From Synergistaceae bacterium (GTDB taxonomy: Bacteria > Synergistota > Synergistia > Synergistales > 79-D21): DNA of 40,354 nucleotides. A model generated the notes under the pieces. That model was not told the DNA's origin, did not search any database, and saw nothing but the letters and a program-made list of their open reading frames with translations. Position numbers and translations under genes: made by a program. This document shows, piece after piece, positions 26,364 to 36,328 of the stretch. The stretch spans positions 1 through 40,354 of the forward strand of contig JAJUIT010000003.1 of assembly GCA_029267465.1 (NCBI GenBank). Direction: 5' to 3'. The stretch's first letter is position 1. The number at the start of each line of letters is the position of its first letter.

Positions 26364-27311
26364 TCAGCGCTGGATTGAGATTCCCAGCAACCAGACCCAG
26401 GCGGGGATCGAAACCACGGAGAAAAGGGTGCTGGCCACGATGACTTTCGCCGCGTACTCTGCATCCATCCCCAATGAATCCGCGATCACGAAATTGTTGA
26501 CGGCCGCGGGCATGGCGCAAACCAGCACGACAGCCTGCAAGACCGACCGCTCCACCGGCCAGGGAAGAAACGCCAGCCAGACGATTGCCGGCGAAAGGAA
26601 AAGCCGAACCAGGACATCGGCCCATGTCCGTGAAATAACCTCGAAGAGATGTTCGACCTTCAGGGAGGCCCCCAGTGCAATCAAGGCCACGCCGCTGGCC
26701 ATCCCCCCGGTGATCTTCAGCGCTTCGTCCAGCGCTTCCGGCAGGCTGCCCACCCCCGAAAGCGCCAGGGCGACTCCGGCTATGCAGGAAAGGAGAAGGG
26801 GATTTCTGGAAAGCCCAAAGACCGTTTTTTTCAGGGAATCGCGGCTGATCCCGCCGGATACGGCCACCTGGGCCCAGGTCAGGGTGATGAGGTGGTACCC
26901 TACCATGCACACGGCGAAGAAAAGCCCGAGGGCCCTGGCGCCGACATCCCCCATCGCCAGGGTAACGGCCGGAATTCCCATGTAAACGTTGTTCGAGCGG
27001 ACGGAAACGAGAACCGAAACGGCGCGCCGGCGTGGGTCCTTGTGGTAGAGGGAAGCCAGCAGCCAGGCGACCGCCGGAGTCAGGATGAACGAAAGATGAA
27101 CGGCCAGGAAAAGATTCGGTGAGGAAAAGGCATCCTTTCCAACGGACAGGGTGGATCGGAACAGCAGGGCCGGAAGGCCGATCCAATACAAAAGATCGTT
27201 CAGCTGGGAAATGCTTTCCTCTCGAATGAGGCCCCTCCTCCGGGCGATCCACCCCGCCGCCATCACGAGGACCAGGGGAGCCACGATCTTGATTCCGTGC
27301 AAGAGACTCAC
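26364..27311 (-). CDS. AEC-family (auxin efflux carrier-like) transporter
   Basis: About 10 TM segments; RSNNVYMGIPAVTLAMG, MPAAVNNFVIADSLGMDAEYAAKVIVASTLFSVVSIPAWVWLL. Confidence 0.88.
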   Translation of the reverse strand: MSLLHGIKIVAPLVLVMAAGWIARRRGLIREESISQLNDLLYWIGLPALLFRSTLSVGKDAFSSPNLFLAVHLSFILTPAVAWLLASLYHKDPRRRAVSVLVSVRSNNVYMGIPAVTLAMGDVGARALGLFFAVCMVGYHLITLTWAQVAVSGGISRDSLKKTVFGLSRNPLLLSCIAGVALALSGVGSLPEALDEALKITGGMASGVALIALGASLKVEHLFEVISRTWADVLVRLFLSPAIVWLAFLPWPVERSVLQAVVLVCAMPAAVNNFVIADSLGMDAEYAAKVIVASTLFSVVSIPAWVWLLGISIQR

Positions 27312-27378
27312 CGCCGTTTCCAGGTTGCGCCGCCACCGACTATTCTACCCCACCTTGCGGTAGACTAAGGGTGAAGAG

Positions 27379-29658
27379 GTGATCGGAACGGTGCTGCGCA
27401 AACCCCGGAAGAAAATCGAAGAGCTGCTGAAATGGATTGAATCCCGTCCCGGCGAGGTGGCCGTGTGGAGAACCTTTCCCCCCCAGCCTCCCACTTTCGG
27501 GACATGGCCAACCCTGGACGCCCGCCTGATGAATGCCCTGGCCTTGCGGGGGATTCAACGGCCCTACGTTCACCAGGCCGAGGCCATGGACGCGGCCCTC
27601 CGGGGCAAAAGCGTGGTGGTCGTCACCCCGACGGCCTCGGGCAAAACCCTTTGCTACAACGTGCCGGTCGTCCAGTCGATCCTCGAGAACCCCGCCTCCC
27701 GGGCCCTGTACCTCTTCCCGACGAAAGCCCTGAGCCAGGACCAGCTTGCGGAGCTCTACGCCCTGCTGGAGGCCGTTGAAGCCGACATCGCCTGCTTTAC
27801 CTACGACGGGGACACCGCCCCCAGCGCCCGGGCAAAAGTCCGGACCGCGGGGCACATCGTGATCACGAACCCCGACATGCTCCACACGGGGATCCTTCCC
27901 CATCACACGAAGTGGGTCAAGCTTTTCGAGAACCTCCGCTACGTCGTCCTCGACGAGATGCACGGCTACCGGGGGGTGTTCGGTTCCCACCTGGCGAACG
28001 TGATCCGCCGCCTGAAGAGAATCTGCGCTTTCTACGGCTCCAGCCCCACGTTCATCTGCTCCTCGGCCACCATTTCCAACCCCCGTGAACTGGCGGAAGC
28101 GCTCCTGGAGGAACCGGTGGAGCTGGTCACAAGAAACGGGGCCCCCAGGGACGAGAAACACATCCTGATCCAGAATCCTCCGCTGGTGAACCGGTCCATG
28201 GGGATCCGGGGCTCCTCCCTGGACGAGACCGCTGCCATCGCCACTGAAGCTTTGGCCAACAACATCAGCACGATCGTGTTCACCCGAAGCCGGACGAACG
28301 TGGAGCTGCTTTTGCACCGAATCCGGACGAGCCTGAAGGCGCGGTCCCTCCCCGAAAACCAGGTCGCGGGCTACCGGGGCGGCTACCTCCCCAACGAGCG
28401 CAGGGCCATCGAGAAGGGACTCCGGAGCGGGCAGATCCGGGGCGTCGTCAGCACGAACGCCCTGGAGCTGGGGATCGACATCGGCTCCCTTGAGCTCGCG
28501 GTTCTCCACGGCTACCCGGGAAGCATCGCCTCGGCCTGGCAGCAGATGGGACGGGCAGGAAGGCGCCAGGGAACCTCCGCGGCCGTGCTTGTGGCCTCGT
28601 CTTTCGCCCTGGACCAGTTTTTGGCCTCCCAGCCCTCCTATTTCTTCGGCGCCTCTCCCGAGCGTGCGCGGGTGAATCCGGACAACCTCTACATCCTGGT
28701 GAACCACGTCAAGTGCGCCGCGTTCGAGCTCCCCTTCCGGGAAAAGGACCTCTTCGGAAAGGCGGAAGTTTCCGAAATCCTGGAATACCTTGAAGAACAG
28801 CGCGTCCTCCACCGGGCCGAAGGCCGATACCACTGGCAGGCGGATTCGTTTCCTGCCGAGGGATTTTCCCTCCGCAGCGCCACCAGCGAGAACGTTGTCA
28901 TTCTCGATGTTTCCGATCCGGCGCGGCACACCGTGGTGGGAGAAGTGGACCGGCCCAGCGCTCCCATGCTGGTCCACCCGGAAGCCATCTACTTCCACGG
29001 GGCGAAGGCCTACCAGGTCCTGGAGCTGGATTTTAAAGGCATGAGGGCGCTCGTCAAGCCGGTGGAAGCGGAATATTACACGGATGCGGACCTGGCCGTC
29101 CGCCTCGAGGTCCTCGATGAATTTGAGCACGCCGAACCCTGGGGATGGGGGGAAGTCCTCTTTGCCTCGCGGCCCACGGTGTACAAGAAAATCCGCCTCT
29201 CCACCCAGGAGAACGTGGGATACGGGCACATCCACCTGGACGAGGAGCAGATGCACACCACCGGGGCCTGGCTGACGCTGCCGGACAGCCTTTCCTGGGA
29301 AAGCTGGGGACCGGACAGGAAGAGTTCCGCCCTTGCCGGACTGGCCCATCTCCTTCGGGCCACGGCCCCCTTGTTCCTGATGTGCGACCGTGGGGATCTC
29401 CAGGTACACGGCATGGTGAGGGATCCCCACTTCGAGAGGCCAACCCTTTACCTGGCCGACAACTTCCCCGGAGGAGTCGGACTGGCCGAGGCCGCCTTCA
29501 CTCTCCGCAAGGCCCTGCTCGATTCCGCCTGGGAGGCTCTCGTTTCCTGCCCGTGCGAAAAGGGCTGCCCGGCCTGCGTTGGGGCCTTGGGTTCGCAGAT
29601 CGGTTCCAAGGAAGCTACCCGGGCGCTTCTTTCCTCCCTAAGGGGGATCCCCGCTTGA
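27379..29658 (+). CDS. DEAD/DEAH-box helicase with C-terminal Zn-binding region (YprA/MrfA-like)
   Basis: PTASGKTLCYNVPV, LDEMHGYRG, SSATISNP, QMGRAGRRQG; C-terminal CPCEKGCPACVG. Confidence 0.92.
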   Translation: MIGTVLRKPRKKIEELLKWIESRPGEVAVWRTFPPQPPTFGTWPTLDARLMNALALRGIQRPYVHQAEAMDAALRGKSVVVVTPTASGKTLCYNVPVVQSILENPASRALYLFPTKALSQDQLAELYALLEAVEADIACFTYDGDTAPSARAKVRTAGHIVITNPDMLHTGILPHHTKWVKLFENLRYVVLDEMHGYRGVFGSHLANVIRRLKRICAFYGSSPTFICSSATISNPRELAEALLEEPVELVTRNGAPRDEKHILIQNPPLVNRSMGIRGSSLDETAAIATEALANNISTIVFTRSRTNVELLLHRIRTSLKARSLPENQVAGYRGGYLPNERRAIEKGLRSGQIRGVVSTNALELGIDIGSLELAVLHGYPGSIASAWQQMGRAGRRQGTSAAVLVASSFALDQFLASQPSYFFGASPERARVNPDNLYILVNHVKCAAFELPFREKDLFGKAEVSEILEYLEEQRVLHRAEGRYHWQADSFPAEGFSLRSATSENVVILDVSDPARHTVVGEVDRPSAPMLVHPEAIYFHGAKAYQVLELDFKGMRALVKPVEAEYYTDADLAVRLEVLDEFEHAEPWGWGEVLFASRPTVYKKIRLSTQENVGYGHIHLDEEQMHTTGAWLTLPDSLSWESWGPDRKSSALAGLAHLLRATAPLFLMCDRGDLQVHGMVRDPHFERPTLYLADNFPGGVGLAEAAFTLRKALLDSAWEALVSCPCEKGCPACVGALGSQIGSKEATRALLSSLRGIPA

Positions 29659-30845
29659 GCGACCGGATGTCGAGACTGCGCCGGATGATGGGACCCCCGG
29701 CAGAGGAGAGGGAAACCCTCAAGCCGGAAAGCGTTTCGAATCTCCCGGAGGGAGGAACGTGGGCGGCCCCCGGCGTGTATGTCCTGGAAACCTCCCACCC
29801 GCTTGAAGAGCCTTACGGTGCCGCCACCTTGGCCGGACTTCCCCTCGCCGCCGAACGGCTTTCCCCCTGGGGAGGGGCGAACCCGCCCTGTTTCCTGGAC
29901 CTGGAAACGACCGGACTGGCGGGAGGGACGGGAACCTACGCGTTCCTCGCGGGAATCGGGACGCTGGAGGGCCCTTTCCTGGCCGTCCGGCAGGTGTTCC
30001 TCCTGAGCCCCTCCAGGGAGACGGAATGGCTTGAAACCGTGGACCGGCTCATCCCCCGCAAGGCCGGTTTCGTCACCTACAACGGCCGCCGGTTCGACCT
30101 GCCGCTGCTGCAGACGCGGGCGATCCTCTCCAGGAGAGGGCCCTTCCGCCCGGGAAGCGCCCACTTGGACCTTCTTGGCATCGCCCGGAGCCTTTGGAGG
30201 TGCAGCCTGCCTTCTTGCAGGCTCGGGGAGGTGGAGCGGTCCATCCTGAAGGTCCAAAGGGAAGCCGAGGACGTCCCCGGCTGGCAGATCCCTTCTCTTT
30301 ACGCGGAATTCCTCCGAACGAAAGACGCGGCCCCCCTGGCCGGCGTCTTTCTCCACAACCGCCTGGACATCCTCTCCCTGGCGGCCCTCAAAACCCACCT
30401 GGGAAGGATCCTGGCAGGAGAAATCGACCGCGGACAGGAATGCCTGCTCGCCGGGGACCTCTGGGCCGCCCGGGGAGAGTGGGAGAAAGCAGTGAAGTTC
30501 TGGACGAACGCCCTGGAGGGTTCCGAAAGCCACGGAGAAGCGCTGCTGCGCCTGGCCTCCCGGGCTAAGGCGGAAAGACGCTGGGAGACGGCCGTTGAAC
30601 TCTGGGAACAGTCCCGGGAAGCCTGCCGCTCTTCCCTTTCTGTCCTGGAGGAACTGGCCAAGGCCTACGAGCACCGGCTAAACCGGCTCGAGGATGCCCT
30701 CTCCCGGGCCGAGGAAGGTCTCCGGCACCTGGACTCCCGAAGGGGGCTCAAGGGCGTCGCCTGGCTTCCGGAAAGGCAGGCATGGCTTCACCGGATTGCA
30801 CGACTGAAGAAAAAAATTGATGCGCAAAAGGTGAACTTTCGGTAA
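29655..30845 (+). CDS. RNase H-like 3'-5' exonuclease with TPR-like C-terminus (YprB/MrfB-like)
   Basis: PCFLDLETTGLAGGTGTYAFLAGIG, YNGRRFDLPLLQTR, HNRLDILSLAAL; starts TTG 29655 overlapping the helicase stop or ATG 29667, not the track start 29145. Confidence 0.85.
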   Translation: MSDRMSRLRRMMGPPAEERETLKPESVSNLPEGGTWAAPGVYVLETSHPLEEPYGAATLAGLPLAAERLSPWGGANPPCFLDLETTGLAGGTGTYAFLAGIGTLEGPFLAVRQVFLLSPSRETEWLETVDRLIPRKAGFVTYNGRRFDLPLLQTRAILSRRGPFRPGSAHLDLLGIARSLWRCSLPSCRLGEVERSILKVQREAEDVPGWQIPSLYAEFLRTKDAAPLAGVFLHNRLDILSLAALKTHLGRILAGEIDRGQECLLAGDLWAARGEWEKAVKFWTNALEGSESHGEALLRLASRAKAERRWETAVELWEQSREACRSSLSVLEELAKAYEHRLNRLEDALSRAEEGLRHLDSRRGLKGVAWLPERQAWLHRIARLKKKIDAQKVNFR

Positions 30846-30893
30846 AATAAACCATATCGTCCCGCTCTTTTTCAGGAAAAGGAGGAACAAGCC

Positions 30894-32276
30894 ATGGACG
30901 TACCGTCTCATATCTTCAGGGAATACGACATTCGCGGACTGGCGGAGGAGGAACTGAACACCAGGAACGTACGGGCGATCGGGCACGCTTTCGGGACGAT
31001 CCTCCGAAGAAACGGCGTCAGGCTCGCCACCGTCGGCGGCGATGTCCGGGCCTCATCCCCCCGCATCATGGCCGACATCACCTGGGGACTGAATGCGGCG
31101 GGCCTGGATGTCACCGATCTCGGGACCGTGATGACACCGACCTTCTATTACAGCCTCTATTCGGAAGGCGTGGGCGGCGGGGTCATGGTGACCGGGAGCC
31201 ACAACCCCAAGGAGTTCAACGGGTTGAAGCTGGCTCTCGGAAAGGCCACCCTCTGGGGCCCGGAGATCCAGGAAGTCCTCTCCATCATCCGAAGTGACGG
31301 GTTCTTCACCGCCCCCAGGCCGGGCAGCGTTGGGCACGCCGACATCAAGCCCGCCTACCTCGACATGCTGGCTCAGCGCCTGAAGCTGGGTCCCCGCAGG
31401 CTCAAGGTCGTCGCCGACGCGGGGAACGGTACCGCCTCCCTCTTCATCGAACCCTTCCTCAGGCAGCTGGGGGTCGAATACACCCTGCTGTACGCAATCC
31501 CTGACGGCCGCTTCCCCAACCACCACCCCGACCCGGTCAAGCGGGAAAACCTCGCGGACCTGATCCGGACAGTCCGGGAAACAGGGGCCGACCTGGGGAT
31601 CGGCTTCGACGGGGACGCGGACCGGCTGGGTGTGGTCGACGAAAAAGGCGAGGTCATCTGGGGGGACATCCTGATGGCCCTCTACTGGCAGGAGATCCTC
31701 CCCAAGCACCCGGGGGCGGAGGCCATCGTGGAGGTCAAATCCTCCCAGGCGCTCGTGGACGAAATCGTGCGCCTGGGCGGCAAGCCCGTGTTCTGGAAAG
31801 CCGGGCACTCCCTCATCAAGGCGAAGATGCGGGAAATCGGGGCCCTTTTCGCAGGGGAGGTTTCCGGACACATGTTCTTCGCCGACGAGTTCTTCGGCTT
31901 CGATGACTCGTTCTATGCGGCAGGGAGACTGATGCGCATCCTCTCCAACACGGACAAGTCTCTTTCGGAACTCGTCGCACCGATCCCCCGCTATTACAGC
32001 ACGGCCGAAACGAGGATCAACTGCCCCGACGAGATCAAGTTCGGGGTCATCGATTCCATCCGGGAGACGGTCCTGAAGGAGTACGAGGCCATCACGGTGG
32101 ACGGGGTCCGGATCATCTACCCAGAGGGGTGGGGACTCGTCAGGGCGAGCAACACCCAGCCCGTCATCGTGGCCCGGGTCGAGGGGCGCACTCCCGAAGC
32201 TCTTGAAGCCTACATGGCCGATCTCAAGGCGCGGATCCTCTCAGCGGGGGTCGGCGAATTCGAATGGGAGTTCTAG
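30894..32276 (+). CDS. Phosphomannomutase/phosphoglucomutase
   Basis: FREYDIRG, VTGSHNPKEFNGLK, GIGFDGDADRLGVVDEKG, EVSGHMFFADEFFGFDD. Confidence 0.95.
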   Translation: MDVPSHIFREYDIRGLAEEELNTRNVRAIGHAFGTILRRNGVRLATVGGDVRASSPRIMADITWGLNAAGLDVTDLGTVMTPTFYYSLYSEGVGGGVMVTGSHNPKEFNGLKLALGKATLWGPEIQEVLSIIRSDGFFTAPRPGSVGHADIKPAYLDMLAQRLKLGPRRLKVVADAGNGTASLFIEPFLRQLGVEYTLLYAIPDGRFPNHHPDPVKRENLADLIRTVRETGADLGIGFDGDADRLGVVDEKGEVIWGDILMALYWQEILPKHPGAEAIVEVKSSQALVDEIVRLGGKPVFWKAGHSLIKAKMREIGALFAGEVSGHMFFADEFFGFDDSFYAAGRLMRILSNTDKSLSELVAPIPRYYSTAETRINCPDEIKFGVIDSIRETVLKEYEAITVDGVRIIYPEGWGLVRASNTQPVIVARVEGRTPEALEAYMADLKARILSAGVGEFEWEF

Positions 32277-32278
32277 CC

Positions 32279-33025
32279 ATGACGCGGATCGTGGCGTTCA
32301 ACGGAAGCCCCCGGGGGAAAAACAGCCGCACCCAGATCCTGGTCGAGGCCTTCCTGGAGGGAGCCCGAAGGGCCGGGGCGGAAACTGAGACAGTCTTTCT
32401 GGCGGAACACTCGATTCTCCCCTGCGACGAGTGCATGAGCTGCCGCGTTTTGAACAACGGGGGAGAATGTGCAAGGGGGGACGAAGGTCCGGCCCTGCTG
32501 GAAAAGGCGCTGAATGCCGACACGGTCCTGTTTGCCACTCCGCTGATCATGGATTCCATGTCCGGGATCCTGAAGACGTTCCTCGAACGATGGCTGCCCC
32601 TCGTCGACAGCCGCTTCCAGGCCCGGCACGGCCAGGGGACGATGCCGGGCAGGGCTGCCCGCATCCCCGACTGGATCATTCTTTCCACGTGCAGCTTCCC
32701 GGAGCAATTCCACTTCCAGGCCATGAGCCGCACCTTCCGGGAGCTCTCGAAGCGGTTCGGCAACCGCATCGCCGCGGAAATCTACCGGGGAGAGGCGGAT
32801 CTTTTCGGCCGTCTCGGACAGATGTCCCACCCCGAAGTCCTTGAGCCTTACCTGGACCTGGTGAGATCCGCGGGATCCGAATTCGTGAAAAACGGGGGCC
32901 TTTCGGCGGACACCGCGGAACTCCTCGACCGGCCGCTCATCCCTTACGAACAGTACGTTGCGGAGGGAAACGCGGCCTGGGACCGGATTCTGGAAGGAAC
33001 CTGCCGGATCGACGAAACCCCCTGA
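32279..33025 (+). CDS. NAD(P)H-dependent FMN/flavodoxin-fold oxidoreductase with Cys motif
   Basis: IVAFNGSPRGKNSRTQILVEAFLEGARRAGAE, CDECMSC, ATPLIMDSMSGILKTFLER. Confidence 0.88.
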   Translation: MTRIVAFNGSPRGKNSRTQILVEAFLEGARRAGAETETVFLAEHSILPCDECMSCRVLNNGGECARGDEGPALLEKALNADTVLFATPLIMDSMSGILKTFLERWLPLVDSRFQARHGQGTMPGRAARIPDWIILSTCSFPEQFHFQAMSRTFRELSKRFGNRIAAEIYRGEADLFGRLGQMSHPEVLEPYLDLVRSAGSEFVKNGGLSADTAELLDRPLIPYEQYVAEGNAAWDRILEGTCRIDETP

Positions 33026-33056
33026 GTTCCCGGGGACCCCTTGCCCCCCCGCTTCA

Positions 33057-33065
33057 TGGTATACT
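33057..33065 (+). promoter_or_regulatory. Candidate extended -10 element for the first EamA transporter
   Basis: TGGTATACT (TGn + TATACT), no good -35. Confidence 0.35.
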
Positions 33066-33099
33066 TGTGGGCACGATTCCAGGATCGGGGGGAACAGGT

Positions 33100-33990
33100 G
33101 TGGCCTCAGCCCGAACGCGGATCCTGATTGCCGACGCCGGCATGCTGTTTGTTGCTGCCCTCTGGGGTGTCGGCTACCCGGTGAGCGATGCCCTCCTTGG
33201 TCGGATCGGCCCTCTCTGGCTTTTGGCCCTGCGCTTTTCCGCGACATCGGCGATTCTTCTGGCCCTGTTCGGCTCCCGGCTGAAACGGCTTGACCGCAGG
33301 CAGTTCCTCCATGCCTCGGGCGTGGGGCTCGTCCTGGCAGCCACCTACATCCTTCACATCTACGGACTGGTCTACACCACCGGGGGGAAGCAGGCCTTTA
33401 TCGTCGGGACAAACGTCGTCATGGTTCCCTTTCTCATGGCCCTGCTCTACAGGAAATGGCCTGGCTGGATCGCCGTTTCGGCCGCTTCGGTCACTACGGC
33501 CGGACTTTTGATCATGGCCTTCTCCCCCAATATCTCCCTGAACCTCGGCGATGCGATTTCCCTCGCCCTGGCCCTTCTGGTCGCCATCCAGGTCATCTTT
33601 GTCGGCTACTGCGCCCGGCGCATGGATCCCATCGCCCTCGCCTCCGTCCAGATGCTCGTGACCTGCGCCTGTCTCCTGCCGCTTGCGCTGCTTCTCGAAC
33701 CCTTTCCCTCCGCGGCGGCGCTGGGACAATCCTGGAAAGGAATCCTGTTTTTGGCTGCCGGTCCCACGGTGTTTGCCTTCGTGGTGCAAAGCCTGGCCCA
33801 GCGGCACGCCCCGGAGACCCATGCCGCCATCCTCCTGGCGATGGAAAGCCCCTTCGGTTACCTCGTTTCGATCGCCATGGGCATTGACACCTGGAGCCTG
33901 CAGTTTGCAGCGGGGGGCACCCTGATCCTGGCGGGAGTCTTCCTCTCCGAGTGGGAAACCTACCGGAAGAAAGGAACAGGCATTCCATGA
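33100..33990 (+). CDS. EamA/DMT-family transporter
   Basis: 10 TM pattern; AALWGVGYPVSDALL, ESPFGYLVSIAMG; GTG 33100 after GGGGGGAACAG preferred. Confidence 0.9.
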   Translation: MASARTRILIADAGMLFVAALWGVGYPVSDALLGRIGPLWLLALRFSATSAILLALFGSRLKRLDRRQFLHASGVGLVLAATYILHIYGLVYTTGGKQAFIVGTNVVMVPFLMALLYRKWPGWIAVSAASVTTAGLLIMAFSPNISLNLGDAISLALALLVAIQVIFVGYCARRMDPIALASVQMLVTCACLLPLALLLEPFPSAAALGQSWKGILFLAAGPTVFAFVVQSLAQRHAPETHAAILLAMESPFGYLVSIAMGIDTWSLQFAAGGTLILAGVFLSEWETYRKKGTGIP

Positions 33991-35147
33991 CCGGCTTTCT
34001 CCGCTTCCTATCCATTGCCCTCGGCGTGTACGCCCTCACGAACGTCTACATCCTGCGCCGGGCCTTTCAGGGCCTGGCTGGCCTCGGATGGCCCGAAAGC
34101 CTCCTTCGGCTTCTCCTGCTTTTCTGGGTCCTGGCCTTTCCGGCCGGAAGGATCTCAGAACGGGTTCTCCCCTGGGCGGGTTTCTCCAGGTTTCTCGTGC
34201 TGACGGGGTCCTTCTACCTCGGGGTGATGGCTACCTCTCTTTTCCTTTTCCTCGGGTGCGATGTTGCCCTTTTGGCCGGAAGGGCATTCCCCGCAATGCC
34301 CCTTTTCGGGCACAGCGGGCCGGTTCCCGTATCCATCCGGAGGGGAGTGCTCCTTTTCGTGGCCCTTGCCACCACCGTGATCGTGATTGCCGGAACCCTC
34401 AACTCCCTTTTTCCCAGGACGCGGGAAGCCGTGGTCGAGTTCTCGCGGGGCTGGGGGAAGCCGCTGCGGGTGGTTTATTTCTCGGATCTCCACATGGGAC
34501 CGCTCGTGGGAAACGGGCGGGTCAGGGACCTGGTGAAACGGGTTAACGCCCTGAAACCCGATCTCGTCCTGCTCGGGGGAGACATCGTGGATGAAGACGT
34601 GTCCAGGCTGGCGGAAGAAAAGATGGCGGAAGCCCTCGGCCAGCTCTCCCCGCGCATCGGCTGCTTCGCGGTGTCGGGCAACCACGAATATTACGCGGGA
34701 GAGAAAGAAGCGGTATCCTATCTGGAGAGCGCGGGAATCCGGGTGCTTCGGGACGAGGCTGTCACGGTCGAGGGGCGTCTCGTGATCGCGGGCAGGAAAG
34801 ACCGGGCCTCGGTCCGGTTCGGGGAAAAGCGAAAGCCGCTTCTGGAACTCCTGAAGGAGGTGCCGGGGAACTTGCCCGTGCTCCTTCTGGACCACCAGCC
34901 GGTGAGCCTGAAGGAGGCAGAAGCGGCCGGAGTCGACCTTCAGCTGTCCGGGCACACGCACAACGGACAGCTTTTTCCCTTCAACCTGGTGACTGGACGC
35001 CTCTTCGAAGTCAGCCGGGGCTGGAAGGTCCTGGGGAGGACGACCGTTCTTGTTTCCAGCGGCGTGGGCACCTGGGGCCCACCCATGAGGACCAGCGCCG
35101 CCCCGGAAATCTGGTTCCTGGAGCTTCGCTTCCCCGGCGAATCCTGA
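33987..35147 (+). CDS. Membrane-anchored metallophosphoesterase (YaeI-like)
   Basis: VYFSDLHMGPLVG, LLGGDIVDED, SGNHEYYAG, LSGHTHNGQLFP; N-terminal TM segments; ATGA overlap with transporter. Confidence 0.93.
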   Translation: MTGFLRFLSIALGVYALTNVYILRRAFQGLAGLGWPESLLRLLLLFWVLAFPAGRISERVLPWAGFSRFLVLTGSFYLGVMATSLFLFLGCDVALLAGRAFPAMPLFGHSGPVPVSIRRGVLLFVALATTVIVIAGTLNSLFPRTREAVVEFSRGWGKPLRVVYFSDLHMGPLVGNGRVRDLVKRVNALKPDLVLLGGDIVDEDVSRLAEEKMAEALGQLSPRIGCFAVSGNHEYYAGEKEAVSYLESAGIRVLRDEAVTVEGRLVIAGRKDRASVRFGEKRKPLLELLKEVPGNLPVLLLDHQPVSLKEAEAAGVDLQLSGHTHNGQLFPFNLVTGRLFEVSRGWKVLGRTTVLVSSGVGTWGPPMRTSAAPEIWFLELRFPGES

Positions 35148-35177
35148 CAACAACGGAAGTTTCAAGGAGGGGACACC

Positions 35178-35384
35178 ATGGAAAATCTCTACGCCCTTTT
35201 CCGCGTCTCCGGCGCGGCCGCCGTCTTTTTCCTTGCGAGCGCCGCCGCCAGCGGGTTCTGGGGATCGGCAGTCAGGAAACGACTCGGGCCGCAGGGTGCG
35301 ATGAAGCTCCATCGGGGACTCGGCCTGGCAGGCGTCGTCTTTGGAGCCCTTCACGCACTGATCTACTGGGTCTTTCTCCGGTAG
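35178..35384 (+). CDS. 68-aa two-TM membrane protein with H-x13-H
   Basis: ATG 35178 after AAGGAGG; MENLYALFRVSGAAAVFFLASAAASGFWGSAVRKRLGPQGAMKLHRGLGLAGVVFGALHALIYWVFLR. Confidence 0.75.
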   Translation: MENLYALFRVSGAAAVFFLASAAASGFWGSAVRKRLGPQGAMKLHRGLGLAGVVFGALHALIYWVFLR

Positions 35385-35397
35385 GGCCGCTCCTCCG

Positions 35398-36261
35398 ATG
35401 AAAAAGCACCACCTAGCCCTTCTCTCCTTCCTTTCTCTCCTTGTCTTCTGGGGTTCGGGTTTTTTGGCCATCCGTATCGGCCTGGAGGGATTCCCTCCGT
35501 TCTTCTTCATGGCCTCCCGTTTCCTGATCGGCGGATCCCTCCTCTTCGCCGTGCTGGCCGCCCGGGGGTACCGGCTGCCGAGACCCCGGGAGTGGGGATT
35601 CGCCTTTCTCGAGGGCCTGCTTTTGATGGTGGGAGGAGGCGGAGCCCTCGCCTACGCCCAGCGTTCGATCGGGTCGGGCTTGGCCGCGGTGGGGATCGCC
35701 ACCGTTCCGATCTGGACCGCGCTCTTTTCCGGCCTTTTCGGCCAGTGGCCAAGCCGGATGGAATGGGCCGGGATCGGCATCGGGTTCGCCGGGGTCCTCC
35801 TGCTGAACCTGAAAGGGGAACTTCGGGCGGATCCTACCGGAGCCCTCCTGCTTTTCACGAGTGCGGTCACCTGGGCGTTCGGCTCCATCCTGAGCCGCCG
35901 CCTTCCCCTGCCAAGGGGACTCATGGCCGCGGCTTCCGAAATGCTGGCAGGAGGGCTGGCGTTGATTCCCCTCGGGTATTTCCTGGGGGAACGCCTCACG
36001 GGGCTGCCGCCGCTGCGGCCGCTCTTGGGACTCCTTTACATCGCGATCCCCGGATCCGCCATCGCATTCGGGGCTTACACCTACCTCCTTCAGAACGTCC
36101 GTCCCGCCCTCGCAACGAGCTACACTTACATCAACCCCGCCATCGCCCTGGGGCTCGGCGTCCTGCTGGCGGGTGAACGAATCACCCGAACCGAGATCGC
36201 CGCGGTCGGGGCCATTCTCTGCGGCATCGCGGTGATCGTCCTCAGTCGCAAGCAGCGATGA
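35398..36261 (+). CDS. EamA/DMT-family transporter
   Basis: LVFWGSGFLAIRIGLEGFPPFFFMASRFLIGG, TSYTYINPAIALGLGVLLAGERIT. Confidence 0.93.
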   Translation: MKKHHLALLSFLSLLVFWGSGFLAIRIGLEGFPPFFFMASRFLIGGSLLFAVLAARGYRLPRPREWGFAFLEGLLLMVGGGGALAYAQRSIGSGLAAVGIATVPIWTALFSGLFGQWPSRMEWAGIGIGFAGVLLLNLKGELRADPTGALLLFTSAVTWAFGSILSRRLPLPRGLMAAASEMLAGGLALIPLGYFLGERLTGLPPLRPLLGLLYIAIPGSAIAFGAYTYLLQNVRPALATSYTYINPAIALGLGVLLAGERITRTEIAAVGAILCGIAVIVLSRKQR

Positions 36262-36328
36262 GCTCCATCCGGCAAAAGGCTTAAGGTTCTGTTTTTTCGG
36301 AGGCACTCCCAGAACTGGAAAAGGAGGA

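Noticed and set aside
27340-29430. 696-aa minus-strand ORF opposite the helicase
   Set aside because: Shadow ORF of a clear DEAD-box helicase; low-complexity composition and no recognisable domain.
29145-29654. N-terminal extension of the exonuclease ORF in the track
   Set aside because: Overlaps the helicase in another frame; RBS/overlap context supports a start at 29655 or 29667.
34155-35510. 451-aa minus-strand ORF
   Set aside because: Antisense to a metallophosphoesterase with full catalytic motifs.
36285-36318. Inverted repeat GTTCTG ... CAGAAC with inner GGAG/CTCC upstream of the M20 gene
   Set aside because: Short stems and long loop; not convincing as terminator or riboswitch.
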